64,000 nt of DNA, taken from positions 1-64,000 of the forward strand of contig NZ_FOTC01000005.1 in NCBI RefSeq assembly GCF_900114455.1, read 5' to 3'. Origin of the DNA: Halogranum rubrum. GTDB lineage: Archaea > Halobacteriota > Halobacteria > Halobacteriales > Haloferacaceae. The notes below the pieces were generated by a model. The model did no database searches, had not been told where the DNA came from, and saw only the letters and a list, made by a program, of their open reading frames with translations. How positions within the stretch are numbered: the first letter of the stretch is position 1; every line of letters starts with the position of its first letter. Shown piece after piece: positions 8,484 to 16,825 of this stretch. The position numbers and the translations under genes were made by a program.

Positions 8484-9731
8484 TCAGTCCGACGCCGAAG
8501 GGGTCGTCTGTGTCGCACCGGACGCATCCAGCGCGTCGAACCCGCGGTCCAAGTCCGCGAGCAGGTCGTCGACGTGTTCGACACCGACCGACATCCGAAG
8601 CAACGAGTTCGAGATACCGAGTAAGTCGCGGGCCGTCTGCGTCAGCGGCGAGTGCGTCATCGTCGCCGGATGTTCGACGAGCGACTCGACGCCGCCGAGA
8701 CTCACCGCCAGCGGGAACTCTCGAAGCGCACCGAGGAACTGCTCGACGCCGTCGAGGTCCGCGTCGAGCGAGAACGAGAGCACGCCGCCGTACCCCGACA
8801 TCTGCCTCCGCGCGAGGTCGTGTTGCGGGTGGCTCTCCAAGCCGGGGTAGTGGACCGCCGTCACCGACTCGTGGGCCTCCAGATACTCGGCGACGGCCAT
8901 CGCGTTCTCCTGGTGGCGCTCCATCCGAAGCGGGAGCGTCTTCGTCCCGCGAAGGACCATGTAGGCGTCGAACGGCGAGAGCATGTTCCCCATCCCGACC
9001 TGTTGGAGGAACCCAATCTCGCCGGCGAGTTCCTCGTCGTTCGTGACGACGGCGCCGCCGACGGAGTCGCTGTGACCGTTGAGATATTTCGTCGTACTGT
9101 GGACGACGACGTCGGCCCCGAGTGCGAGCGGTTGCTGGAAGTACGGGCTGACGAACGTGTTGTCGACGCCGAGTTTCGCTCCCGCGTCGTGGGCGACGTC
9201 GGCCAACGCCTCGATGTCACAGAGATGCATCAGCGGGTTCGTCGGCGTCTCCATCCACAGCAACGTCGTCTCGGGCCGCACCGCGTCGACGACGGCGTCG
9301 ACGTCGCGGGCGTCGACCAGCGTCACGTCGACGTTCAACCGCTCCTCGAACAACCGCGAGAGCATCGTCTTCGTCCCGCCGTAGAGGTCGTCGAAGGCGA
9401 CGACGTGGTCGCCGGGTTGGACCGTCGCCATGACCGTCGAGACGATTGCGGCCGTCCCAGAGGCGAACGCCATCCCGAACTCGCCGCCCTCCATGGCCGC
9501 CAACCGATGTTCAAGCGCGTTCCGCGTCGGGTTCGAGAGACGAGAGTAGAGGTACTCGCCCGCGTCGGGGTCCAAGCATTCGAGGTCCGCGTCCGGGTTC
9601 AGGCCGCCGACGGCGTACGTCGAGGTCAGGTGGAGGGGGACGACGACGTCCTCGGCGACGTCGCTCATCGTCGACCCGTGCTCACCGTGGGTCACGCTCA
9701 GCGTCTCGAACCGTTTATCGTGAATATCCAT
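8484..9731 (-). CDS. Cys/Met metabolism PLP enzyme (CGS/CGL type)
   Basis: 415 residues of the cystathionine gamma-synthase / gamma-lyase family. The PLP Schiff-base lysine is K215 in VVVHSTTKYLNGHSD. Other family marks are YSRLSNPTRNALE, FASGTAA, DDLYGGT, METPTNP, GVDNTF, and the C-terminal SLGGVESLVEHPATMTH. The family builds or cleaves cystathionine or related sulfur amino acids, and sequence alone does not separate synthase from lyase. It stands alone, ending 53 bp before the DUF4177-like gene and divided from pheT by about 180 bp. Confidence 0.9.
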   Translation of the reverse strand: MDIHDKRFETLSVTHGEHGSTMSDVAEDVVVPLHLTSTYAVGGLNPDADLECLDPDAGEYLYSRLSNPTRNALEHRLAAMEGGEFGMAFASGTAAIVSTVMATVQPGDHVVAFDDLYGGTKTMLSRLFEERLNVDVTLVDARDVDAVVDAVRPETTLLWMETPTNPLMHLCDIEALADVAHDAGAKLGVDNTFVSPYFQQPLALGADVVVHSTTKYLNGHSDSVGGAVVTNDEELAGEIGFLQQVGMGNMLSPFDAYMVLRGTKTLPLRMERHQENAMAVAEYLEAHESVTAVHYPGLESHPQHDLARRQMSGYGGVLSFSLDADLDGVEQFLGALREFPLAVSLGGVESLVEHPATMTHSPLTQTARDLLGISNSLLRMSVGVEHVDDLLADLDRGFDALDASGATQTTPSASD

Positions 9732-9862
9732 TATAGAAACAGATGAGAACGCGTGTGGTAAGCGTTTCGCAAGTATTGCCGATATTATTCGAGAGAATGC
9801 TGTATCGGCTGGACATTCACTCCAGTTATTCGAGCGAGCATTCGGTGTATCCGGTATCGAGC

Positions 9863-9892
9863 GAAAAGAGGGCAGAAGGGAGAAAGAGAGAA
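9863..9892 (-). terminator. Pyrimidine-rich tract downstream of pheT
   Basis: On the minus strand this reads as a nearly unbroken C/T run with several T triplets and one TTTT, starting about 22 nt after the pheT stop codon. Archaeal transcription often ends at such tracts without a hairpin. It is the only obvious termination signal before the divergent upstream region of the PLP enzyme gene. Confidence 0.45.
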
Positions 9893-9913
9893 CGACGGTG
9901 TCGGCTGTGTCGA

Positions 9914-11632
9914 CTACTCGCCGGCCAGCGCGTCCAGTCGGAACTCGAAGGCGGCGACAGGGAGTTCCAAGTCGTGTTCGACGAGCACCTTCGGGTGGAG
10001 TTCGCCGACGACACCCACCTCGTCGCCGTCGACGACGACGCTCGCGACGCGACCCGAGATGAACGACGGATGCTCCGTCGCGGGCGTCTCCAGTTCCACG
10101 TCGAAGTCGCGACAGAGCGCCTGCAGGCGACCCTTCGCGTCCTCGTACGTCGCGTCGTAGCGAGCGAGCACGCCGGCCACGGTGCGGTGTTCGGCGACGT
10201 TCGTGTTCTCAGAGTCGTCGCGTTCGGCCGCGAGGCCGATTTCCGCGAGGTCCTGCGGGTACGCTCGGTGCGTGTTGTTTTCGAGGACCATCATGAGCGA
10301 CGGGAGCGCCCACGAGCGGAGTTGGGTGTAGTCCTCGGAGTACGGTTCCGTGATGTCGATGGGGTCGCCGCCGCCGACTACGTCCGACCCGGCCTCGACG
10401 TTCATCCGCTCGTAGTTCTCCTCGCCCGAAATCATGTGGAAGTTCAGCAGGTCTTCGAAACCGAGTCCGACGAGACTCCGGCGCGCGGCGTCTTCGAGTG
10501 TCGAACGCTCGTGTCGGCCGCCGACGGTACCCACGTCGGGGTATCGCGGCACGAGGTCGTTGAACCCGTAGGCGCGGCCCACGTCGTCGACGAGGTCCAC
10601 GGGGTGCAGCACGTCGACGCGGTACGGCGGAATCGACACCTCGTAGGCCGTCTCCTCGGCCTCGTCGTCGAGTCGGGCATCGAGACCGCTTCGCTCGAAC
10701 AGGTCGATGGTCTCGCGCTCGTCGAGGTCGATGCCGAGCATCGTCTCGATGCGCTCGTGCGTGACCGTCTTGGTCCGCACGTCGAAGTCCGGTTTGACAG
10801 TGGTGCCGTCCGGGTAGTCGACCTCGACCTGCTCGATCGTCGCCCCGCGGGCGTCCAGCGCGTAGCAGATGATGTTGCACATGTGGTCGATGGTCCACTG
10901 GTCGGTGCCCGTGAGTTCGACGAACAGGTCGCGAGAGTCCGTCGAGACTTCCGTTCGGCGGCCGTTGATGACCGGCGGGAACGAGAACAGACCCAGTTCG
11001 TCGTAGATGGCGGGAAGTTTGTCGTAGTCGGCGACGACGTCGGCGTACTTCCGTCCAGTCGGATGCTCCTCCAGCACCTGTCCGGGCGTCAGTTCGCGGT
11101 CGGAGTCGAGTGCGACGAACGTGTCGCCGTCCGGGTCGATGCCCTTGTAAGTGATGGAGTTGCCACCCTCCTCGTTGAGCATCTCGCCTTTCAGCATCGT
11201 CAGGTCGTGGATGCCGATTGCGCCCTTGACGCGCTTGCGACCCATCGTCGCGTGCAGTTTCTCCTGTAACTGGATGATAGAGTCCAGTCCCTTCTCCGAG
11301 AGGTTGGCTCCGCGAATCACCGCGCCGGTGACGTACGGGCGTTCCTCGGGGACGGACTCGTCGACTTCGATGGTCCAGTCGGGGTCGTTCGTCTTCGGGA
11401 CGGCGACACCGCGGTCGTCGCCGTAGTGGTAGCGCAGCGACCGAGCGACGCCTTCGACAGAGAGTCGGTCGAGTCTGTCGGGACCGAACTCCAGTTGCAT
11501 CAGGCCGTCCTCGGTGTCGCCCTCGTACTCGAGGCCGAGACCGAACAGGTCCTGTTTGAGTTGGTCGTCGCTCTTCTCCTCTTTGCCGGTGAGTCGGCGC
11601 AGTTCGTCAGGGTCGACGTCTACGACAGGCAT
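9914..11632 (-). CDS. pheT: Phenylalanyl-tRNA synthetase beta subunit
   Basis: 572 residues, the archaeal/eukaryal-type PheRS beta chain. It lacks the N-terminal OB domain and C-terminal ferredoxin-like domain of bacterial PheT. Visible parts are the N-terminal MPVVDVDPDELRRLTG, the B3/4-type region (VKGAIGIHDL..., TGRKYADVVADYDKLPAIYDE), and the B5 region (DVLHPVDLVDDVGRAYGFNDLVPRYP). A catalytic-like domain (PSLMMVLENNTHRAYPQDLAEIG) ends the protein. It forms an alpha2-beta2 enzyme with PheS. Its ATG overlaps the pheS stop by one base (TGATG), so translation is coupled. Confidence 0.96.
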   Translation of the reverse strand: MPVVDVDPDELRRLTGKEEKSDDQLKQDLFGLGLEYEGDTEDGLMQLEFGPDRLDRLSVEGVARSLRYHYGDDRGVAVPKTNDPDWTIEVDESVPEERPYVTGAVIRGANLSEKGLDSIIQLQEKLHATMGRKRVKGAIGIHDLTMLKGEMLNEEGGNSITYKGIDPDGDTFVALDSDRELTPGQVLEEHPTGRKYADVVADYDKLPAIYDELGLFSFPPVINGRRTEVSTDSRDLFVELTGTDQWTIDHMCNIICYALDARGATIEQVEVDYPDGTTVKPDFDVRTKTVTHERIETMLGIDLDERETIDLFERSGLDARLDDEAEETAYEVSIPPYRVDVLHPVDLVDDVGRAYGFNDLVPRYPDVGTVGGRHERSTLEDAARRSLVGLGFEDLLNFHMISGEENYERMNVEAGSDVVGGGDPIDITEPYSEDYTQLRSWALPSLMMVLENNTHRAYPQDLAEIGLAAERDDSENTNVAEHRTVAGVLARYDATYEDAKGRLQALCRDFDVELETPATEHPSFISGRVASVVVDGDEVGVVGELHPKVLVEHDLELPVAAFEFRLDALAGE

Positions 11633-13140
11633 CAGTGAAGCACCTCGGTTTCCCGCAGCAGTTCGAGGTCACACAACGTCCCGTGGACGTCACGGATGTC
11701 CTCGAAGCCGTACATCAGCATCAACAGGCGTTCGAGCGCGAGACCCCACGCCATCACGTCGCACTCGACGCCAAGCGGTTCGAGCACCTCGGGGCGGAAC
11801 ATCCCCGAGTTGCCGATTTCTATCATCTCGCCCGTCTCCGGATGTCGACCGAACAGTTCGAACGACGGCTCCGTGTAGGGGTTGTAGTGCGGCTTGAACT
11901 GGATGTCCGTGATGCCGAACTGCCGGTAGAACTCCTCGAAGGTACCCATCAGGTCACGCACCGACAGGTCCTCGGCCATCACCCACCCCTCTATCTGGAA
12001 GAACTCCAGTAGGTGCGTCGGGTCGAGCGTGTCGTTGCGGTACACCTTCTCGACCGAGAAGTACCGCTGTGGCGGTTCTAACTCGCCCTGTGCATAGCCT
12101 GAGAGGTAGCGCATCGACAGCGACGTGGTGTGCCCGCGCAGGGCGACCTGTCGCGCGAAGTCTTCGGACCACGGCGAGTGGTAGCCGTCGCCGTCCTCGC
12201 CGACGCCGTTTCGGTGGGCGTCTTCGACTCTGTCGACGAGGTCTTCGGGAACCTCGTGAATCGGCGGGACGTCCAGTGCGAAGCGGTCCCAGTGGGTTCG
12301 CGCCGGGTGGTCCTGCGGCATGAACAGACAGTCGTTGATCCAGAAGTCCGCGTCGGCGTGCGGCCCTTCCATCTCCTTGAACCCCATCCCGACGAGCGTG
12401 TCCTTGACTCGGTCAGCCGTCTGCCGGAGGATGTGCGTCTTGCCGCCCTGCGCCGTCGGCGCGTCGGCCTCGACGTTGTACTCGGTGAATTCTACATCCT
12501 GCCACTCGCCCGTCGTCAGCATCTCGGGCGTCAGGCGGTCGACGGTCTGAGCGGCTTCGACGCCCTCCATCAGTGCCGTCACGCCGTCTTCGGTCAGCGT
12601 CACCGAGCGAACGGTCCGCTCGTCGCGAGCGACGAGGCCTCGACTCTCCAGTTGGTCGAGGACCGCGTCGTCGACACTCCCTGCATCACCGTCGGCGACG
12701 GCGGCGAGTGCGGCGGCCTCCTCGTCTGCGTCGGGGTCAGCGTCCGGGTCGGCGTCGACCTTTCCGCCGTCGATGACGCCGTAGCCCTTGCGTGCGAAGT
12801 TCGAGAGGGCAATCTGTACCTTCGGGCCACCGAGACCCGAGGCACCGATGAGTTGGCCCATCTCGACGGGGTCCTCGTCGGCCCCGGCGTCGAGAGCAGC
12901 GCGGTAGAGACGAACCTCCGGGAGACCGTCTGCGAGGTACTCCTCGCCCTCGTCGGTGAGCGTCGCGCTCGTCTCGACGGTCTCTTCGACGGCGACGAGA
13001 CCGTCGTCTCGGAGGTCGAACGCCGCGCCCGTCACCGTCTCGGGTTTCAGACTAGTTGCCTCCGCCAGTTGGTCGATTGTCTGTGCGTCTGTCGCGCTCG
13101 CGGCTTCTAACACCGCGACTTGTGATTCCGGAAGTCGCAT
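11632..13140 (-). CDS. pheS: Phenylalanyl-tRNA synthetase alpha subunit
   Basis: 502 residues, class II catalytic subunit of PheRS. The N-terminus has tandem winged-helix tRNA-binding domains (residues about 1-100 and 170-200), as in archaeal and eukaryal PheS. An Asp/Ala-rich linker separates them. The catalytic core has motif 2 (YFSVEKVYRNDTLDPTHLLEFFQIEGWV), the Phe pocket (PHYNPYTEPSFELFGRHPETG) and motif 3 (MAWGLALERLLMLMYG). There is no TATA-like box at the usual distance from its ATG. Transcription therefore probably begins about 326 nt upstream at the leader described next. Confidence 0.96.
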   Translation of the reverse strand: MRLPESQVAVLEAASATDAQTIDQLAEATSLKPETVTGAAFDLRDDGLVAVEETVETSATLTDEGEEYLADGLPEVRLYRAALDAGADEDPVEMGQLIGASGLGGPKVQIALSNFARKGYGVIDGGKVDADPDADPDADEEAAALAAVADGDAGSVDDAVLDQLESRGLVARDERTVRSVTLTEDGVTALMEGVEAAQTVDRLTPEMLTTGEWQDVEFTEYNVEADAPTAQGGKTHILRQTADRVKDTLVGMGFKEMEGPHADADFWINDCLFMPQDHPARTHWDRFALDVPPIHEVPEDLVDRVEDAHRNGVGEDGDGYHSPWSEDFARQVALRGHTTSLSMRYLSGYAQGELEPPQRYFSVEKVYRNDTLDPTHLLEFFQIEGWVMAEDLSVRDLMGTFEEFYRQFGITDIQFKPHYNPYTEPSFELFGRHPETGEMIEIGNSGMFRPEVLEPLGVECDVMAWGLALERLLMLMYGFEDIRDVHGTLCDLELLRETEVLH

Positions 13141-13322
13141 GTGGTCGTTGATTCGGATACCGTGTGGTCGTCAGTTAGCAGTTCCGGGACAGTCGTCCGC
13201 GGGTCCGCCGTCAGTCGGCGACTCGTTCGGACTGCCGCGCCGAGTCGAACGGGTTCGCACGTCGGGTCGCTGTGCGGGAAGTGAGTCCAGCACCGCGACG
13301 GCGACGAGGTCCACCGTCCGTC

Positions 13323-13389
13323 CTAAGAACGGTTGTAAGTCGGTCCGGTCTGTCGGCGACTACCGGACCACGGGTACAACCGTCCTTAG
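13323..13389 (-). promoter_or_regulatory. Large RNA hairpin overlapping leader-peptide stop
   Basis: In the pheST-sense RNA, 13389-13375 pairs with 13337-13323 over 15 bp, including one G-U. After a small internal loop, 13369-13362 (GGUCCGGU) pairs with 13349-13342 over 8 bp, closing a 12-nt loop. On the opposite strand the G-U becomes an A-C mismatch, so the structure suits the sense RNA. The leader stop codon TAA (13388-13386) lies within the 5' arm. A ribosome at the stop would cover the whole lower arm. One stalled on the Phe codons about 10-24 nt earlier would leave most of it free. Confidence 0.7.
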
Positions 13390-13466
13390 CAGACGCCGAA
13401 GAAGAACCCGAACCCATCGGTCGTCAGTTCGCGAACTGGCCTCACAACGTCGGGTTCGGACGTCAT
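13386..13466 (-). CDS. Phe-rich leader peptide upstream of pheST
   Basis: A 26-codon frame starts ATG ACG TCC GAA and ends GFGFFFGVC-TAA. Four of its last eight residues are Phe, all TTC. Codon third positions are about 77 percent G/C, as in real genes here. A TATA-like box at the leaderless distance would start the mRNA at this ATG. This layout resembles amino-acid-sensing leader peptides such as PheM ahead of E. coli pheST, but I know of no characterised archaeal equivalent. It could also be a chance frame; comparison with related genomes would decide. Confidence 0.6.
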   Translation of the reverse strand: MTSEPDVVRPVRELTTDGFGFFFGVC

Positions 13467-13521
13467 ACACGAAAGATACCTGTGAGACCTGAAAACGGTT
13501 GCGGACTCGTGAGAGACGGTC

Positions 13522-13794
13522 TCACGCTCGACGCTGGAGTCTCCACCCGGCGACCGCACCGTCGTCGAGACCGGAGACGACGACGAAGAGGAGGGACGCG
13601 ACGAGCGCGGCACCGGCCATCGCGTAGCCAGCGGCGACGGCGTGCGACTCGCCGCGAGAGAGAGACTCTCGGGTCGGAAAAGGAGGGGGGAGGGCCACAG
13701 TCGAAGTTGGCGAGAGCAGACGATAGGCGTTCTGCTCCAGCAGAGAGTGTGTCTGCCAGGTCGGCGGCGCTTGGTTAGTCGAACTTCGGGCCAT
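13522..13794 (-). CDS. Possible small membrane protein
   Basis: A 90-codon frame whose ATG lies 20 nt inside the end of the upstream membrane protein gene. The last 35 residues (AMAGAALVASLLFVVVSGLDDG, then WRLQRRA) look like one transmembrane segment with a basic tail. The first 50 residues are rich in Pro, Ser and Thr and are not convincing, so a shorter protein from an internal start is possible. No family recognised. It could also be a chance frame in the spacer before the pheST leader. Confidence 0.3.
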   Translation of the reverse strand: MARSSTNQAPPTWQTHSLLEQNAYRLLSPTSTVALPPPFPTRESLSRGESHAVAAGYAMAGAALVASLLFVVVSGLDDGAVAGWRLQRRA

Positions 13795-14827
13795 CCTCGG
13801 CGAACAACTCCTCTTCGTTGAGGGTGAACCCGGTCGACTCCAGCGAGTACTTCGAGACGGTGACGATGCGGAGCATGTACGAACTCAAGAGGACGTACGG
13901 CGAGAGCGCGACGACGAACGCGAGGCTGATGTAGAGCAGGCGTGGTTGGATACCGAAGGCCGACAACGTCGGAAAGAGGCCAGCATCGATAGCGAGCAAT
14001 ACGTAGGACGTGAAGACGATGACGGGAAGCGAGAGGACGAGCAGGTCACTCGAGAGGTTACGCAGTTCTCGCTTGAAGTAGAGCGTCGCGTAGTACTCCC
14101 GTCCGGACGCGAAGAACGTGAGAATCTCGGTGAGGTTCTGTAGGAGTCTGGACTCCGTCTCGCTCAGATGCTCTCCGTGTTCGACTTGAATCCGCCGTGT
14201 CGCGTTGATGTCGCGAGCGTAGTCGTACTCGAGACTGGCGAGGAGCAGCGTCGATATCCGCTGGTTCTCCGTCCGGAGGCGAGCCTCTATCTCGGACACC
14301 TCGGCTTCGAGTCGGTCGGCCAGCGACAGCAGTTCGTCGCGCAGCGGTCGGTTCGTGGTCGTCGACGCACTGGTCCGGAGTTTCTCCGTCTCCGCACGGA
14401 TAGCCTGCAGGATGAACCAGAAGAACGCTCGCAGACCCGCCGGACTCACGCCCGACCGTGCGAGTTTCTCTAACTCGATTTGGAACCCGATGGAGTCCTC
14501 GATTTGGGCTTGCTTCACTTGCAGCGGCGCGAACTCCTGAGACAGCGCGGCGATGTTGATAGAGAGGACGACAGAGACGAACAGGATGACGCCACCGAGC
14601 AGCGTGTTGAACAGCGTCTGGACGGCACGCGTCTCTCTGACCAGCGTCTCCATCTCGAACTGCCACGCCGTGCCGACGGCGAGAAGCCAACAGAAGATGA
14701 CCGCCGAGAGAAGCAGTGTGAGACTGCGACGACTCCCGTACAGGAGGACCCACTGCACGGGCCGTCGGACAGCACGGTGTGACCAACTCCGTCGAGACGC
14801 GACGGTTCCCGTCTGGTGACGGCTCAT
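13775..14827 (-). CDS. Four-TM haloarchaeal membrane protein, copy B
   Basis: 350 residues, a paralogue of the protein at 7122-8186. It has the same plan: a basic N-terminus, TM1-TM2 (RSLTLLLSAVIFCWLLAVG, then LFNTLLGGVILFVSVVLSI), and the shared motif VVLSINIAALSQEFAPL. A soluble helical region follows, then TM3-TM4 and SSYMLRIVTVSKYSLESTGF, which matches the other copy's SYIFRVATVAKRTL. An ATG 14 codons further upstream (14869) is possible. I prefer 14827 because an A/T-rich box (GGAAAATCA) sits near -27 and the basic SRHQTG start resembles a normal cytoplasmic end. Function unknown. Confidence 0.72.
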   Translation of the reverse strand: MSRHQTGTVASRRSWSHRAVRRPVQWVLLYGSRRSLTLLLSAVIFCWLLAVGTAWQFEMETLVRETRAVQTLFNTLLGGVILFVSVVLSINIAALSQEFAPLQVKQAQIEDSIGFQIELEKLARSGVSPAGLRAFFWFILQAIRAETEKLRTSASTTTNRPLRDELLSLADRLEAEVSEIEARLRTENQRISTLLLASLEYDYARDINATRRIQVEHGEHLSETESRLLQNLTEILTFFASGREYYATLYFKRELRNLSSDLLVLSLPVIVFTSYVLLAIDAGLFPTLSAFGIQPRLLYISLAFVVALSPYVLLSSYMLRIVTVSKYSLESTGFTLNEEELFAEDGPKFD

Positions 14828-14942
14828 GAAAACGACCTCAGAACAGTACTCATTGATTTTCCTGACCACTGAGACGGCGTTCTACGATATCAGTCCCTCG
14901 GCCAAGCGAACGGCCCAAGAGTGTCGGATTCGGCTACCGTCT

Positions 14943-15107
14943 TCACTCCCACGTGGCGTGCTGGAAGACGACGCGGTATCCATCGGGGTCTTCGAACGAC
15001 CCGAGTACGTCGAACCCGCGACCGTCGCGGTAGAAGGTGACGACTGCATCGAGGTTGTCTGTGGGACGAGCGACACGGAAGTGCGCAGTAGACAGCGGTG
15101 TCGACAT
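14943..15107 (-). pseudogene. VOC/glyoxalase gene with internal in-frame deletion
   Basis: The 54-codon frame reads MSTPLSTAHFRVARPTDNL, then VVTFYRDGRGFDVLGSFED, which is the first strand and helix of a haloarchaeal VOC (glyoxalase/bleomycin-resistance) protein. It runs straight into PDGYRVVFQHATWE, the final strand of the same family. The middle, about 65-75 residues with several metal ligands and the cleft, is missing, but the frame is kept. Full-length relatives carry FEDxDG-like motifs at both places, so recombination between short repeats is likely. It lies 68 bp downstream of trpS on the same strand. A complete fold is not possible from one such chain. Confidence 0.75.
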
Positions 15108-15175
15108 ACGAATACGAACAGTACCGCGTGAGCGCGAGAAAACAGTTCGGTCAGGTGGAGTCGGTCGAAAATCGC

Positions 15176-16825
15176 TTACTCGCCGTTCGGGGCGACACCG
15201 CGACGGTCGGACTCCAGCGAGAAGTCCAGATTCTCCAGAAGCTCCTCGGCTTCCTCGCGTTTCTCTTGATGGTCTTCGAGGAACTCCTCCATCAACTCGG
15301 CGGCCTGTTCCTTACAGCCACCACAGAGCCGTTCGCCGCCGACACACTCGTCGTAGACTTTCTTGGCGAACTCGTCGTCGTCGCCCGAGAGGAGGTAGGC
15401 GTAGAGTTCGTAGACGGGGCACTTGTCGGCCTCGCCGCCGAGTTCGCGCTGTTCTTCGGCCGTCGAGCGGCCACCTGTCGTCGCCGACTTCACCTTGTCG
15501 TAGCCGTCTTCGGGGTCGTCGAGCAGGCTGATGTGACTCGCCGGAATCGACGAAGACATCTTCCCGCCGGTCAGGCCGGTCATGAATCGGTGGTAGATAG
15601 AGGACGGCGGGATGAAGCCGTAGCCGTCGTTGTCGAGTTCTATCTCGCGTGCCAACTCGTCGGCTTCGGTGCGTGAGAGGTCGAAGGCGTCGACGTGCTC
15701 GTCGAAGACGCGCTTCTCGCCCTCGACGGCTTCGACGAGTGCGTCGAACGCCCCCTCGGTCGCGTTCCTGTCGAGGAAGCGCGTCCGGGGCCGGAGCGGT
15801 TCCATCCCGGCGTTCTTCAGCTTCACAATCGCGCGTGCCGTCGGCGTCGCGTCGGCGGCAGCGCCGAACGTGTCGTCGTACCGTGGCCGGTCCTCGAAGT
15901 CGACCGCGTCTGTACCCGATTCGAGGAGAACGGCGGCGTCGACACACCGGACGTCGTGGTCGTCGTCGACGAGTTCGCGCAACTGGTCGTAGGCGTCGGC
16001 GACGACGAGTCGCTCGGCCGTGTCGAGTTCGAAACTCGCGTACGCCTCGGTGACTTTGAAGAAGCGCATCCGAGTCGCGAGGTCACGCGCGAACCGGACG
16101 TGGGGGTCCTGGTCGGGGCCGACCGGAATGACCGTCGGTTTCGGTTTCTCTACCTGCGGGTAGAGGATGTCCGCCATCTGGGTGACGACCGACTGCATGT
16201 GCGAGACGTTGGTCTCGCCGTCGAAGCCGTAGATGGCCTGAAACTCCGAGAAGTTGGCCTTCCCGCCGAGTTCGAACGCGAGGTCCTGCAACTCGCGGTT
16301 CTGACTCTGCCGGTACAGGGTGCCGTCGTCGACGTCGAAGCCGAGTGCGACGAGCGAGAGGAGGTAGTCGCGGGCGTGTTCGTCTATCTCGTCCCACGTC
16401 AGGCCGCGGGCGGAGTGCGCCTCCAAGTCGGCGATGAGCCCGTAGGCGTCGCCGCCCTGCTGTTGGTGCCAGATTATCTCGTCGAATACCAACTTGTGAC
16501 CGATGTGCGGGTCGCCCGTGGGCATGAATCCCGAGAGGACGGCGAAGTCGTCGCCGTCGCGCATCGCCTCGGCGACGGGGCGGTAGTCGCGGTGGCCGAA
16601 GATGACGCCGCGACGCATCAAGTAGTGCGGGTTGGGGACCTCGTCGAGCAGTTCGTCGAACTCCTCGATACCGAACTCCTCGAACAGTTTGCGGTAGTCC
16701 GAGACGGTCGACGACCCCCACGGGTCGAGTTGGACGTCGTCGGCGCCAGCGGTGTCCGTCTCGCCGCCGTCGGTCCGCATCTCTTCGTCTTGCACGTCAG
16801 TCTCAGAGTCCGTGTCTCGGGTCAT
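15176..16825 (-). CDS. trpS: Tryptophanyl-tRNA synthetase
   Basis: 549 residues, archaeal/eukaryal-type TrpRS (class I). An acidic N-terminal extension precedes the catalytic domain. The HIGH motif is TGDPHIGHKLVFDE and the KMSKS-type loop is GGKMSSSIPASH. A late cysteine pair (CVGGERLCGGCKEQ) is near the C-terminus. The product charges tRNA-Trp. The ATG overlaps the endA stop codon (ATGA), so the two are coupled. The pairing makes sense because haloarchaeal pre-tRNA-Trp commonly carries an intron that EndA removes. Confidence 0.96.
   Translation of the reverse strand: MTRDTDSETDVQDEEMRTDGGETDTAGADDVQLDPWGSSTVSDYRKLFEEFGIEEFDELLDEVPNPHYLMRRGVIFGHRDYRPVAEAMRDGDDFAVLSGFMPTGDPHIGHKLVFDEIIWHQQQGGDAYGLIADLEAHSARGLTWDEIDEHARDYLLSLVALGFDVDDGTLYRQSQNRELQDLAFELGGKANFSEFQAIYGFDGETNVSHMQSVVTQMADILYPQVEKPKPTVIPVGPDQDPHVRFARDLATRMRFFKVTEAYASFELDTAERLVVADAYDQLRELVDDDHDVRCVDAAVLLESGTDAVDFEDRPRYDDTFGAAADATPTARAIVKLKNAGMEPLRPRTRFLDRNATEGAFDALVEAVEGEKRVFDEHVDAFDLSRTEADELAREIELDNDGYGFIPPSSIYHRFMTGLTGGKMSSSIPASHISLLDDPEDGYDKVKSATTGGRSTAEEQRELGGEADKCPVYELYAYLLSGDDDEFAKKVYDECVGGERLCGGCKEQAAELMEEFLEDHQEKREEAEELLENLDFSLESDRRGVAPNGE

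Larger units (their letters stand above)
13141..13495 (-). promoter_or_regulatory. Long structured leader and promoter of pheST
   Basis: pheS has no TATA-like box at -27 (the region reads CACACGG). A T-rich box (GTTTTCAGG, about 13488-13496) is instead placed at -30 to -22 from an ATG at 13466, predicting a 326-nt leader. This is unusual where most mRNAs are leaderless. The leader holds a short Phe-rich peptide (13386-13466) whose stop codon lies in the base of a large hairpin (13323-13389). Further down are two mutually exclusive small stems: 13219-13225 with 13241-13247 (CGACTCG/CGAGTCG), or 13212-13216 with 13230-13234 (CAGTC/GACTG). Confidence 0.65.

Noticed and set aside
14882-15076. 64-codon minus-strand frame over the VOC remnant
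   Set aside because: It is out of frame with the recognisable VOC sequence and has no protein-like pattern.
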